Positions 9,384-18,283 of a stretch of 64,000 bases of DNA are shown piece by piece. Where the stretch lies: positions 161,574 to 225,573 of the forward strand of contig NZ_AMXA01000004.1 of the NCBI RefSeq assembly GCF_000310145.2. The letters run 5' to 3'. Within the stretch, counting starts at the first letter, position 1. The number at the start of each line of letters is the position of its first letter. The stretch is from Thauera sp. 28 (GTDB taxonomy: Bacteria; Pseudomonadota; Gammaproteobacteria; Burkholderiales; Rhodocyclaceae). The position numbers and the translations under genes were made by a program. The notes beneath the pieces are model-generated. The model saw nothing but the letters and a program-made list of their open reading frames with translations. It made no database searches and was not told where the DNA came from.

Positions 9384-10019
9384 GTGGCTGGTTGTTGTTC
9401 TCATTCCACCTGCGATGCGGGTGCGGCAAGCCCGCGTTTCCGCCAGGCATTGTGGATTGCGCTGGGCGTCAATGCGGCGATGTTCGTGGTCGAATTCGTC
9501 GCCGGTCTTGCTGTGGGGTCGGTTGCCCTGTGGGCCGACGCCCTCGACTTTGCCGGCGATGCAGCAAACTACGCGCTGTCGCTGATGGTGCTGTCGTGGG
9601 GGTTGCTGTGGCGCGCGCGCGCGGCCCTGCTCAAGGGGGTGGTGATGACCCTGTTCGGCGCAGCGGTCGTCGTGCGTGCCCTGTGGGCGTTCCAGCACGG
9701 CCTGGTGCCCGAGCCGCTGACCATGGGGGCGGTGGGTGTGCTCGCGTTGCTCGCGAATGCAGGTGTGGCACTGCTGCTGTACCGCTTTCGCGGCGGCGAT
9801 GCGAACATGCGCTCGGTGTGGCTGTGCAGTCGCAACGACGCGATCGGCAACCTGGCGGTCATCCTTGCTGCCGCCGGGGTGTTCGGCACCGGCAGCGGCC
9901 TTCCGGATCTGGTCGTGGCGCTGGTGATGTCCAGCCTCGCGCTGTGGTCGGGACTGGATATCATCAGGCATGCGAGGCGCGACATGGCTCATGCGCGCCA
10001 GGGGCAACCGGCGGGTTGA
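9384..10019 (+). CDS. Short CDF-type cation transporter
   Basis: A protein of about 211 residues with six hydrophobic segments, resembling the membrane part of cation diffusion facilitators (NAAMFVVEFVAG, then DALDFAGDAANY with spaced aspartates in the second helix). The cytoplasmic C-terminal domain of longer CDF proteins is absent, as in the short 'cation transporter' group often found beside CadR. The N-terminus carries clustered cysteines and a histidine (GCCSHSTC) that may bind metal. The start is the GTG at 9384, with AGGAG six bases upstream; the ATG at 9345 lies within the promoter. It probably exports Cd, Pb or Zn under CadR control. Confidence 0.8.
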   Translation: MAGCCSHSTCDAGAASPRFRQALWIALGVNAAMFVVEFVAGLAVGSVALWADALDFAGDAANYALSLMVLSWGLLWRARAALLKGVVMTLFGAAVVVRALWAFQHGLVPEPLTMGAVGVLALLANAGVALLLYRFRGGDANMRSVWLCSRNDAIGNLAVILAAAGVFGTGSGLPDLVVALVMSSLALWSGLDIIRHARRDMAHARQGQPAG

Positions 10020-10032
10020 GGTCGAGGCGGTA

Positions 10033-11238
10033 TCAGAGCAGTGCGTTCGCCGCCCAGCCGGCAAGGCCGCTGGCGGTCACGACCAGCCAGGGCGGCAGCT
10101 TCCAGAACAGCAGCGCCACCAGGGCCAGCAGCGCCAGCCCGAAGTCGGCCGGGCCGTGGATCGCGCTCGTCCACACCGGGTCGTAGAGCGCGGCAAGGAG
10201 CAGCCCGACCACGGCCGCGTTGATGCCCGCGAGGGCCGTCTGGGTGCGGGTGTTCCGGCGCAGGCGCTCCCAGAACGGCAGGGCGCCGACAACGAGCAGG
10301 AAGGACGGCGCGAAGATTGCGAGCAGGCAGATGAACGCCCCCAGCCAGCCGCTCGGGGCGTCGTTCATCGAGGCGCCCAGGAAGGCCGCGAAGGTGAACA
10401 AGGGGCCGGGGACGGCTTGCGCCGCGCCGTAGCCGGCCAGGAAGCTGTCGCTCGCAACCCAGCCGCTGGGCACCACCGCGCTCTGCAGCAGGGGCAGGAC
10501 GACATGGCCACCACCGAACACGAGCGCGCCCGCGCGGTAGAAGGCGTCGACCATCGCCATCGTCTGCGTCGGAAACAGTGCGCTCAGCATCGGCAGGCCG
10601 ATGAGCAAGGCGGCGAAGAGGCCGAGCGCAAGCACGCCCGCCCGGCGCCCCACCGTGATCGGCAAGGTGTCCTGGGGCGCAGCCTCGCGCGCCGGCAGCG
10701 CGGCCAGGCCGATGGCAGCGGCCGCAGCGATCACGCCGACCTGCACCCACGCCGAGGGCAGCAGCAGCACGCAACAAGTGGCCGCCGCCATCATGGAGAC
10801 GCGCGCCGTGTCGGGGCACAGGCTGCGTGCCATGCCCCACACCGCCTGCGCCACCACCGCCACTGCGGCAATCTTGAGCCCCTGCAGTACACCAGGCGGG
10901 ATGGCCTCGGCATGGGTGGCGATGCCTATTGCGAACAGTGTCAGCGCGACCGCCGACGGTAGGGTGAAGCCCGCCCAGGCTGCCAGTGCCCCGCCATAGC
11001 CTGCGCGGCTGAGACCGAGCGCGATGCCGACCTGGCTGCTGGCCGGGCCGGGCAGGAACTGGCAGAGCGCGACCAGATCCGCATAGCTGCGCTCGCTCAG
11101 CCACTGGCGCCGGGTCACGAACTCGTCGCGGAAGTAGCCGATGTGTGCCACCGGGCCACCGAACGAGGTCAGGCCCAGGCGCAGGAACACCAGGAATACC
11201 GCCCAGGGGCCGCGATCGGGCCCTGCCATCTCGCGCAT
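10033..11238 (-). CDS. chrA: Chromate efflux transporter ChrA
   Basis: A 401-residue membrane protein of the CHR family in its long two-domain form. The two homologous halves each carry the family signatures: FGGPVAHIGYFRDE and QFLPGPASSQVG in the first, FGGGHVVLPLLQ and QAVPGPLFTFAAF in the second. ChrA proteins expel chromate from the cytoplasm. The start (MREMAG) was chosen because a ribosome site-like AGAGG lies upstream; a second ATG three codons later is possible. The gene converges on the CDF transporter with 13 bp between the stops and diverges from nnrS. Confidence 0.92.
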   Translation of the reverse strand: MREMAGPDRGPWAVFLVFLRLGLTSFGGPVAHIGYFRDEFVTRRQWLSERSYADLVALCQFLPGPASSQVGIALGLSRAGYGGALAAWAGFTLPSAVALTLFAIGIATHAEAIPPGVLQGLKIAAVAVVAQAVWGMARSLCPDTARVSMMAAATCCVLLLPSAWVQVGVIAAAAAIGLAALPAREAAPQDTLPITVGRRAGVLALGLFAALLIGLPMLSALFPTQTMAMVDAFYRAGALVFGGGHVVLPLLQSAVVPSGWVASDSFLAGYGAAQAVPGPLFTFAAFLGASMNDAPSGWLGAFICLLAIFAPSFLLVVGALPFWERLRRNTRTQTALAGINAAVVGLLLAALYDPVWTSAIHGPADFGLALLALVALLFWKLPPWLVVTASGLAGWAANALL

Positions 11239-11410
11239 CGTTACGCCTCTTGGTATATGCCGGGAACGCGCAATCATAAGCGCGATGCTGCCGCGTGAAT
11301 GTGACACTCGACGTCGCCAGCCGTGCGGCGCCATCGGCGGCGCGGGCGAAAGTCCGGCTATGCTTGCCGCCTGCCGGCCGTGAGGCCGGAACGAGCAGCG
11401 GGAATCATCC

Positions 11411-12583
11411 ATGTTCAATGATCTGAGCCAGGCAGCGTTTCGTCCGTTCTTCCTGCTGGCCGGCGTCGCCGCCGTGGCCGGTGGGTTGTCGTGGCTGGCG
11501 CCTGGCGAGGATGCCGTGTTCGTCCACGTTCACCTCCTGCTCTTCGGCATGGGCGGTGCGGCGATGGCGGGCTACCTGCTGACGGCGCTGCCGAGCTGGA
11601 CCGGCCGGCACCACCTGCCGGCGGCCGTGCTGTGGGTCTTGGTGGGTCTGTGGGGGCTGGGGCGCGCCGTCGTGCCCCTGGCGGGGCATCTGCCGGTGGT
11701 GGCGCAGGTGCTGCCGGGCGCTGCGTTCCACGTCCTGCTCGCGGCCTGGCTGGTGCATGGCGTAGCCGGTGCCGGCATGTGGCGGCGTGTGCCGCTTGCG
11801 CTCGCGCCGCTTGGCCCTGGCATGGCTGAACAGTATCTGCTTGCGAGCCAGCGGGCGGGTGGCTGGGTGGGCGATGCCGGCCTGCTCGGGGTACTCGTCT
11901 TCGCCCTCCTGATGGTCGCGATCGGAGGGCGCGCGGTGCCCGCGTTCACCCAGGCAGGGCTGCGCCATCTCGGCCGTGCCGATAGCGTGCGTGCGCCGGA
12001 CTGGCCGCAATGGGTATCGCTCGGCCTGCTGTCGGCGAGTCTTGCCATGGCGCTTGGCAAGGGTGCGGCTGGATGGACGGGGGCGCTGCTGCTTTGTACC
12101 GGCGTCCTGCAGTTCATGCGCTGGCTGGGCTGGTGGCCGTGGCGGCTCGGCGGCCTGCCTGCCGTGTGGATGTTGCATGGCGCCTGGGTCTGGCTGGCGC
12201 TTGGGCTGGTGCTGCAGGGGGCGGCACTGCTTGGCTGGGCTTGGCCCGGGGGCCTGGGGCCGGGTACGGCCCTGCATGCCTTGACCATGGGGGCGATGGG
12301 CGGGATGTGCCTCGGCATCATGCTGCGCGCAGCAATGCTGCGCACGCGCAGCGGGCTGCAGCCGACCGGCATGCAGATGCTGGCTGCGGCCCTGGTGCTG
12401 GTTTCGCCCGTGCTGCGTCTTCAGCCCCTGTCCATGCTGGGCGATGCCTTGCGCCAGCCCGCGGTGTGCTGGTGCTTGGGCTGGGGGCTCTTCGTGCTCG
12501 CCATGTGGCCCGCCATGCGCGGCCCGGTCGTGCATCCGGTGCTGAGTGGCCTGCGCCCTCCGGCCGAGGTCGCTCCCAGCTGA
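11411..12583 (+). CDS. nnrS: NnrS family haem-copper membrane protein
   Basis: A 390-residue polytopic membrane protein, about twelve hydrophobic segments. The N-terminal AAFRPFFLLAG and the segment HVHLLLFGMGGAAMAGYLLTALPSWTG (residues 36-63, with histidines at the start) are characteristic of NnrS. The second half has GGRAVPAFT and HALTMGAMGGM. NnrS proteins are linked to nitric-oxide metabolism and tolerance in denitrifiers. No FNR/NNR-type box was recognised upstream. It is followed by a long gap and a Rieske protein gene in the same direction. Confidence 0.9.
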   Translation: MFNDLSQAAFRPFFLLAGVAAVAGGLSWLAPGEDAVFVHVHLLLFGMGGAAMAGYLLTALPSWTGRHHLPAAVLWVLVGLWGLGRAVVPLAGHLPVVAQVLPGAAFHVLLAAWLVHGVAGAGMWRRVPLALAPLGPGMAEQYLLASQRAGGWVGDAGLLGVLVFALLMVAIGGRAVPAFTQAGLRHLGRADSVRAPDWPQWVSLGLLSASLAMALGKGAAGWTGALLLCTGVLQFMRWLGWWPWRLGGLPAVWMLHGAWVWLALGLVLQGAALLGWAWPGGLGPGTALHALTMGAMGGMCLGIMLRAAMLRTRSGLQPTGMQMLAAALVLVSPVLRLQPLSMLGDALRQPAVCWCLGWGLFVLAMWPAMRGPVVHPVLSGLRPPAEVAPS

Positions 12584-12898
12584 GGTTTTACAGACTGCCA
12601 TGAGGGACGAAATGGCAGCATGGTTGGCGTAGATCTGTCATCGGTGACGGGGTGCATGACGCCATGGAGCCCGGAGATGCACCCGCATGCGGCCAACGCC
12701 CGCCTTTATGGGGACGATGCGGCCAGGCACAGTGTTTGCTTATATAGTGATAGAGGCGGGGTCGAGTCGTGCTCACCAAAAGGATCGTTCCCCTCTGCGA
12801 TCACCCCCCGTGGTGACGGCCGGCGCTGTTCTCCGGCCCCGCTTCCTTTTCAAGCGCGCAAGCCTGCGCCACTACACCGCCCCCAGGAGACGCAGACC
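12584..12898. other. Intergenic leader before the Rieske gene
   Basis: About 315 bp without a supported gene. An open frame runs through it in frame with the Rieske gene but has no family similarity, and it is more likely leader. It holds an A/T-rich island (TATATAGTGATAG, 12741-12753) that could be a -10 region, but I see no convincing -35 box. The Rieske ribosome site (AGGAG) sits at its end. Confidence 0.4.
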
Positions 12899-13486
12899 AT
12901 GTCCGATACCCTCAAGGAGCGCCGTCGACTCCTCATTGCCACCTCCAGCGCCGGTGCGGTGGCCGCAGCTGCCACCGCCGTGCCCTTCATCGCCAGCCTG
13001 ACCCCATCCGAGCGCGCACGCGCGGCCGGCGCGCCCGTCGAGGCCGACGTCGGCAAGCTCGCACCCGGCGAGATGATGACCGTGGAGTGGCGCGGCAAGC
13101 CGGTGTGGATCGTGCGACGTACGCCCGAGATGGTTGCGGGCCTCGAGGCCCACGAGGACCGTCTCGCAGATCCCGCGTCAGGTGAGGCGCAGCAGCCCGA
13201 CTATGCCGCCAACCGCCATCGCTCGATCAACCCGGAATACCTGGTGGTGATCGGCATCTGCACCCATCTCGGCTGCTCGCCGTCGGAAAAGTTCACGACG
13301 GGCGCGGCGAGCGGCATCGCCGCCGACTGGCCGGGGGGGTTCTTCTGCCCTTGCCACGGCTCGATCTTCGACCTCGCCGGGCGGGTCTTCCGCAGCCAGC
13401 CGGCGCCGACCAACCTCGAGATCCCGCCGCACAAATGGTTGTCGGCCAGCCTGGTGCTGATCGGCGAGGATGACGGGACGGCCTGA
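12899..13486 (+). CDS. petA: Rieske iron-sulfur protein of the bc1 type (lone copy)
   Basis: A 195-residue protein matching the iron-sulfur subunit of ubiquinol-cytochrome c reductase. The N-terminus has a run of arginines before a single hydrophobic helix (ERRRLLIATSS), a Tat-like signal anchor. The [2Fe-2S] ligands are C121 and H123 in CTHLGC and C150 and H153 in CPCHGS, with the disulfide cysteines C126 and C152. The GEMMTVEWRGKPVWIVRRT segment is typical of bc1 Rieske proteins rather than ferredoxins. Unusually, no cytochrome b or c1 gene follows: the next gene is on the other strand. It may be a second Rieske subunit used under other conditions, or a displaced petA. Confidence 0.88.
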   Translation: MSDTLKERRRLLIATSSAGAVAAAATAVPFIASLTPSERARAAGAPVEADVGKLAPGEMMTVEWRGKPVWIVRRTPEMVAGLEAHEDRLADPASGEAQQPDYAANRHRSINPEYLVVIGICTHLGCSPSEKFTTGAASGIAADWPGGFFCPCHGSIFDLAGRVFRSQPAPTNLEIPPHKWLSASLVLIGEDDGTA

Positions 13487-13592
13487 GCAGTGCGACCACG
13501 CCACTCGACAGCGCCGGCAACAGCCAGGCCGCGGTGGCGTCGAAGGCCGGGCCAACTGCGCGCTGGCACGGCCGCCTGGTACGAAAGGGCCT

Positions 13593-14009
13593 TTAGAAAC
13601 CGATTACCTTGCGGTTCGGTTCCAGCAGGGCCGCGCCCATCTCTGCAGGCTTGGCCGCTTTGATGCCGTCCTTGAGGTCTTCCGCGGTCTTGCCGCTGTT
13701 GGGCAGGTAGAGCGCGCACACCGATGCCGTGGCGCCTTTCTTGAGCGCGGCGTCGAGCAGTTGCGCCGGCGTCACGTTGTTGGGCTTCAGTGCTTCGCCG
13801 CCCGCGTCCTTGAGCGCCAGGTCGCCGGCATGGTCGCAGAGCAGCACATGGACCTGCGCACCCTGCTCCTGCATCTGGTTGGTGAGCACCATGGCCATGC
13901 CCTGGGTCATGGTGCTTTGGGCGGTGAGTACCACGGTGACCGGCTGCTTGTCGGCGAGGGCAGCACTGGAAGCAAGCGCAATGGTGAGGGCGACGAGGGT
14001 CTTCTTCAT
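13593..14009 (-). CDS. Periplasmic DsrE-like protein
   Basis: A 138-residue protein with a cleavable signal peptide (MKKTLVALTIALASSAALA). The mature part has the small alpha/beta DsrE/DsrF-like fold pattern: VTVVLTAQSTMTQGMAMVL, then a cysteine in VHVLLCDHAGDLAL and a second in ATASVCALYLPN. Cytoplasmic DsrE proteins move sulfur; exported relatives have no settled role. A strong ribosome site (AAAGGAG) precedes the start. The upstream region is A/T-rich and carries a 22-bp palindrome, so the gene is probably regulated on its own. Sulfur handling is inference from the fold. Confidence 0.75.
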   Translation of the reverse strand: MKKTLVALTIALASSAALADKQPVTVVLTAQSTMTQGMAMVLTNQMQEQGAQVHVLLCDHAGDLALKDAGGEALKPNNVTPAQLLDAALKKGATASVCALYLPNSGKTAEDLKDGIKAAKPAEMGAALLEPNRKVIGF

Positions 14010-14042
14010 GGTGAAACTCCTTTGCTGGGTGGTTAAGCGCTC

Positions 14043-14064
14043 ATTAATATAAGCCAATACTAAT
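14043..14064 (-). promoter_or_regulatory. 22-bp palindromic operator candidate upstream of the DsrE-like gene
   Basis: ATTAATAT-AAGCCA-ATACTAAT: two 8-bp arms matching at 7 of 8 positions around a 6-bp centre, 34 bp before the ATG of the DsrE-like gene. This is a symmetric A/T-rich site in a very GC-rich region, of a size expected for a dimeric winged-helix repressor (ArsR family, for example). The regulator is not identified in the window. Confidence 0.5.
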
Positions 14065-14223
14065 CAATGGGCCAGGTTTTTGTATGACGGATGCGATGGC
14101 TCGAACGCCATGAAAGGCGCGCGCAACAGGCGCACGGATGACATGCAGCAGCGCAGGAGAGGGGTGAGGAGAGCCGCTCCGGCGCCCCCAGGGGGGCGGC
14201 CGGTGTCACGGCTGGCAGCTGTG

Positions 14224-15636
14224 TCAGCGAACGAGCCGGCTCCAGGCGAGACGGCAGCCGGTGAGACAGAAACCGATGCCCAGCAGTGAGAGCACGATGA
14301 TCAGTGCATCCCGGAGCAGGGGACGGGCGGCGAGGTAGGGGAAGTCAAGGCGGTGCAGGCCCTGGTACAGCCAGCGCTGGGCGAAGTCGTGGCGGTTGCT
14401 GGTGTGTGCAACGTGGCCGCTGCCTGGCGAGATGTAGAGCACCGTGGCGGCTTCGTCCCCGAGTTCGACGCGTACCACGGGGAAGGTGCGCGGGTGGTGG
14501 CGCAGGGCGTAGTAGCGGCTGTCCGCCTCCGCTTGCCATGCGATGCGGGCGATGGTGATCCCCGGAATGGCTTGTAGCGCCTGGTCGATGTCGGCCAGCG
14601 TGAGGCTGTCCTGCGCGGACTGCCCGTCGATGACGATGCGCGAACCCTGCGCCTGGCGGTCGACGCGCAGCGCATGGCCTCCCAGACCGCTCCATTCCAG
14701 TTCGCGGCTGTCGGGTGCCGGCTGCGGCAGTGCGCCCAGCGTGGCGACGGCCGGTAGCGTGTTGCCGACGATCCGCTGTGGGCCGGATGCCAGGCCGAAC
14801 GGTGCCATCGACAGCCAGCCACTGAGCAACCAGCCGAGCAGGATGAGCGTGCTTGCCATGCCCGCCAGGAGGTGCCAACGCTTCCAGGGATCGCGGTACG
14901 GTGTCATCCGGCCGCCGCTGTAACGGCGCTTGATGCGCAGGCGCTGCCAGCCAAGCCAGAAGCCGGTGGCCGTCAGCGCCAGGGCCAGGAAGCTCGCCCA
15001 CAGCACCACGTTGCGCCACAGCGGGGTGTTCTGCCGCAAAGGCGTGACATAGATCCAGTGCGTCACGCTGCCGAGCCAGTTCCACGCGCGTTCGGCGGTG
15101 CTGGTGTCGAGTGCGATCTCGCCCGAGCGGGTGGACACATAGAAGTGGCGTCCGTCGCCAAGCTCGACGCGCCAGAACGGACGCAGGGCGTCGAAGCGGC
15201 GGTAGTCGGTCCACTGATCGACCTCCACCGCGGCGACGCGGGCGACTTCGTGCCCGTCCGCCAAAGCCTGCACCAGGCGGCGTGCGGCCTCGGCGTCGGG
15301 CGCCGGCAGCACCGCCCCCGTGGCAGCATCGACCGCATGCCAGTGCTGCCCGGCGAGGATGCGGTAGGCCGGGCGGCCGTCGGCTGCGTTCAGCCGGATC
15401 GCCTGTGGCTGGCCTGGCAGGCCCAGGGCCTGCCAGGCGGCGGCAGGGGTGACGCGCACGCCTGCTGGGTCGAGCACAGGCAGCGCGGCCAGGCGCTCTG
15501 TCTGGTCAAGCTGCGGCCGGGCCACGAACAGCATGACCAGGCCGGAGACGAACCAGAGCAGCGCCATCAGGCCGAGCCCGACGCCCAGCCAGCGGTGGGC
15601 CAGATGCAGCCAGCGCGCAAGTCTGCCTTGGGTCAT
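14224..15636 (-). CDS. PepSY-domain membrane protein
   Basis: A 470-residue membrane protein of the PepSY-associated TM family. It begins with a helix typical of the family (LHLAHRWLGVGLGLMALLWFVSGLVMLFV), has a periplasmic PepSY-like region, further helices near residues 205-230 and 270-290, a second PepSY-like stretch (LADIDQALQAIPGITIARI) and a C-terminal helix. Family members often sit beside TonB-dependent receptors and act in reduction or handling of imported iron or metal complexes. Its ATG lies one base after the stop of the receptor gene, so both belong to the operon under the cobalamin riboswitch. Confidence 0.85.
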   Translation of the reverse strand: MTQGRLARWLHLAHRWLGVGLGLMALLWFVSGLVMLFVARPQLDQTERLAALPVLDPAGVRVTPAAAWQALGLPGQPQAIRLNAADGRPAYRILAGQHWHAVDAATGAVLPAPDAEAARRLVQALADGHEVARVAAVEVDQWTDYRRFDALRPFWRVELGDGRHFYVSTRSGEIALDTSTAERAWNWLGSVTHWIYVTPLRQNTPLWRNVVLWASFLALALTATGFWLGWQRLRIKRRYSGGRMTPYRDPWKRWHLLAGMASTLILLGWLLSGWLSMAPFGLASGPQRIVGNTLPAVATLGALPQPAPDSRELEWSGLGGHALRVDRQAQGSRIVIDGQSAQDSLTLADIDQALQAIPGITIARIAWQAEADSRYYALRHHPRTFPVVRVELGDEAATVLYISPGSGHVAHTSNRHDFAQRWLYQGLHRLDFPYLAARPLLRDALIIVLSLLGIGFCLTGCRLAWSRLVR

Positions 15637-15637
15637 G

Positions 15638-17734
15638 TCAGAACTTCAGCTCGGCGACCAGCTCGAAGCGCCGCGGTTCGCCGAGGATGAACTGGTTGTT
15701 GTAGGTGCGTGTCGCGTACACCTTGTCGGCGAGGTTGCGGCCGAGCAGGCGCAGCGTAGTGCGCGCATCCATCTGCCAGGCGATGCTCGCGTCCGCGACC
15801 GTATAGGCTCCAATTGCCAGCGAGTTGGCATTGTTGGCGTAGCTCTTGCCGACGTGGCGCAGCCCGACAGAGGTCTGTACCGCGCCGATGCGATAGTGGC
15901 CCCAAAGGTTGGCGACCAGGGTGGGTACGTTGGCGGGCACCTTGCCGGCCCGCGAGACCGCAACACCGCCGACGCGTTCGTTGAACTCGGTGAACTCGGC
16001 CTGCAAGCGGGTGATGTTGCCCTCCAGGCGCAGGCTCTTCCACGGCGTGATCGCAGCAGCCAGCTCAACGCCTTGCGAGTACTGGCTGCCGCCCTGGATC
16101 GAAAGGGCCGAGTTGTCGGGGTCGCGGGTGATGATGTCGTCCTTGTCGATGCGGTAGAACGCGGCCGTCCACTCGCCGCGCCCGTCGGCCAGCCTTTGCT
16201 TGACGCCAACTTCGACCTGCTTGCCGCGGGTCAGCTTGAAGTCGGCGTTGGCCAGGTTGAGCGAGATCATCGATGTGACCGGGTCATGGCCGGTCGCGTA
16301 GTTCGCATACAGGCTGGTGTCGTGGCTCAGGAAGTGGGTGAGGCCGACACGCCAGGCGTTGCCCTTGAGCGTGCGGCTGAAGTCGGTGCCTGCCACCAGT
16401 TCGTCGCGGTCCACGCGGGCGCGGTCGTGGCGGAAGCCGGCGAGCACGAGCCAGCGCTCGCCGAGCTGCCAGGCGTCCTCGGCATAGAAGCCGTGCAGGG
16501 TCGATGCGGTATCGAACTTGGCCAGCGTCGGGTCGGGGCTGAGCCAGTTGCCGTGTTGCGGATCGCGGATGCTGACGTTCGACGACCCGCTGTAGGGTGA
16601 GTTGTTGATGTGGCGGAAGTCCACGCGGGCAGCCTCCCAGCCGACCACCGCGCGGTGTGCGCCGTGCTTCAGTGCTGCCTCGAGCCGGTTGCCGGTCTGT
16701 ACCAGTTCGTGCTGGATATGCAGGTAGTCGCTGCGCTCCACCCGGTCGGCGGCGAGGTTGAGCCTGTAGTTCTCGATGTTCATCCAGCGCCGCTGCGACT
16801 CCAGGCGGTAGATCTCGTTGCTCAGCGCGATCCGCTCGTCGAGCTGCCAGTCGGCACGCGCACGCAGGCGGGTGTCCTCATAGCGGATCACGGCATCTGC
16901 GGCGTTGTAGTTCTCGCGCCTGAGCTCGGGCAGGATGCGGCCGTTGTCATGCGGCGTGCCCCAGTAGCGCTCGGGGTACTGCACGCTGTGGTCTGCGGTC
17001 AGGTCGATGCGCAGGTCACTGCGGGGCTGCAGGCGCAGGCGGTTCATGATCTTGCCGCCGTGCGAGTTGCCGAGGTCGCGGTAGCCGTCGATGTGGGTCC
17101 CGTAGGCATCGATGCGGTAGGAGGCGATTTCGCCGAGTGCGCCGGTGGCACCAAGGCCGAGCCGTTTCACGCCATCGCTGCCGGCGGCGACCATGAGCTC
17201 CTGCGCAGCAACGCGGCTGGGCTCCTTGCGTACGGCGTTGATGGTCGCCCCCACGGTGCCGCTGCCGAACACCACCGATGCCGGGCCGTGCAGCACTTCG
17301 ACGCGTTCATAGCCCCAGGCGCTGCCAGGATAGTTCTGGGTGCCTGCCCCGGTCTGAATGCGTATGCCGTCTTCGGCGATGCCGACCGAGTTGGTGCCGG
17401 TGTAGCCGCGTGCCGAGAACGACAGGCCGCCGGTGCCGCCTGAGCCGATGTCCGTGATGCCGGTGGCGCGCGTGATGGCCTCGCGCACCTGGAAGTCGCC
17501 GCGCTCCTGCATCTGTGTGCTGTCCACGCTGCTTGTCGTGGCCGGCAGTTCGCGCGCGGCGACGCCCGTGCGGCTACCGGTGGTGCTCGGTTCGTCCAGG
17601 TACAGGCTGGGGGCGTCGCGGTTGGCGCTGACCTCGACCGGTGACAGCGTCACCTGCGCGAAGACCGGAGCATGAACGACAAGCGCAATGGCTGCCGCAA
17701 GACGGGTGGGGGGAAAGCGGAATCGTTTTGCCAT
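15638..17734 (-). CDS. TonB-dependent outer-membrane receptor (cobalamin-riboswitch controlled)
   Basis: A 698-residue receptor. It has a signal peptide ending near VFAQ, then a TonB-box-like LSPVEVSA, a plug domain (residues about 45-170, with ITRATGIT, VEVLHGPASVVFGSG and TINAVRKEP) and a 22-strand barrel ending in a terminal phenylalanine (ELKF), the usual assembly signal. It is probably a high-affinity importer driven by TonB. A cobalamin riboswitch about 170 bases upstream on the same strand points to vitamin B12, other corrinoids or cobalt as the ligand, although the plug looks more like the siderophore-receptor group than classical BtuB. A PepSY membrane protein is co-transcribed downstream. 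Confidence 0.9.
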   Translation of the reverse strand: MAKRFRFPPTRLAAAIALVVHAPVFAQVTLSPVEVSANRDAPSLYLDEPSTTGSRTGVAARELPATTSSVDSTQMQERGDFQVREAITRATGITDIGSGGTGGLSFSARGYTGTNSVGIAEDGIRIQTGAGTQNYPGSAWGYERVEVLHGPASVVFGSGTVGATINAVRKEPSRVAAQELMVAAGSDGVKRLGLGATGALGEIASYRIDAYGTHIDGYRDLGNSHGGKIMNRLRLQPRSDLRIDLTADHSVQYPERYWGTPHDNGRILPELRRENYNAADAVIRYEDTRLRARADWQLDERIALSNEIYRLESQRRWMNIENYRLNLAADRVERSDYLHIQHELVQTGNRLEAALKHGAHRAVVGWEAARVDFRHINNSPYSGSSNVSIRDPQHGNWLSPDPTLAKFDTASTLHGFYAEDAWQLGERWLVLAGFRHDRARVDRDELVAGTDFSRTLKGNAWRVGLTHFLSHDTSLYANYATGHDPVTSMISLNLANADFKLTRGKQVEVGVKQRLADGRGEWTAAFYRIDKDDIITRDPDNSALSIQGGSQYSQGVELAAAITPWKSLRLEGNITRLQAEFTEFNERVGGVAVSRAGKVPANVPTLVANLWGHYRIGAVQTSVGLRHVGKSYANNANSLAIGAYTVADASIAWQMDARTTLRLLGRNLADKVYATRTYNNQFILGEPRRFELVAELKF

Positions 17735-17904
17735 GTTGGAGGTCCGGTGCGGGCAGGGCGGATCTCCGACGGACAGGCGTGCGGCGCCATGCGCACGGAT
17801 GCGCCGTGCGCTGCACTCGAGCCGTCAGGAAAACGAGCAAGTGAAATGGTGTGAGCCATGCCTCTTGTCAGGGACACCCCGCCCCAAACTGTTGAAGGTG
17901 ATGT

Positions 17905-18092
17905 GCATGGCAGGTCTCCTGGCTCACGGGTCATCGCCTTGCGCCAGCCTTCCCGGAAAGATTCCAGTGGCAGAGAGGGCGCAGGACTCGCCGATTACAG
18001 TTGCGGGGGCAGCTCCGGGTTGAGCGCGCGGGGCGCGGCACCGGATTCCCTTTTCATGTCTGCTGGTTAGGGCAGACAACCATGAACGGCGC
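17905..18092 (-). promoter_or_regulatory. Cobalamin (B12) riboswitch
   Basis: Read on the minus strand, the hallmarks come in order. First is a GTCTGC/GCAGAC hairpin (about 18050-18080), then AAAGGGAATCCGGTG, then the conserved B12 box GCTGCCCCCGCAACTGTA (17996-18013), and finally the 3' segment GAGCCAGGAGACCTGCC (17909-17925). This is the class I adenosylcobalamin aptamer. It precedes the TonB-dependent receptor gene by about 170 bases, so B12 should lower expression of the receptor/PepSY operon. The exact outer helix and the expression platform were not resolved. Confidence 0.92.
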
Positions 18093-18216
18093 GCAGGTTA
18101 GCGTGCCGGTCGACGGGCTGTCAAACCTGCGCGCTCGTGCAGCCTGCAGGGTGTTGCCATGCTTGTGCATCCCGATGGTGTCGCCCGGGTGGCACGCCAT
18201 CGATGCTATCAGTTTA

Positions 18217-18233
18217 TTGCAACAGACTTGCAA
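18217..18233 (+). promoter_or_regulatory. Direct repeat TTGCAA-N5-TTGCAA before the decayed metal ABC operon
   Basis: Two identical hexamers (18217-18222 and 18228-18233) spaced one helical turn apart in a short A/T-rich stretch upstream of the broken metal-transporter genes. This could be a regulator site or promoter element left from the intact operon. No family assignment is made. Confidence 0.3.
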
Positions 18234-18283
18234 AAACGAAGGCAGGCCCCTACCATCGCGGCCTCATCGGCTCACGGCCCTGA

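Noticed and set aside
12620..12898. N-terminal extension of the Rieske protein
   Set aside because: The frame is open, but the added residues do not resemble the family, and a good ribosome site precedes the ATG at 12899.
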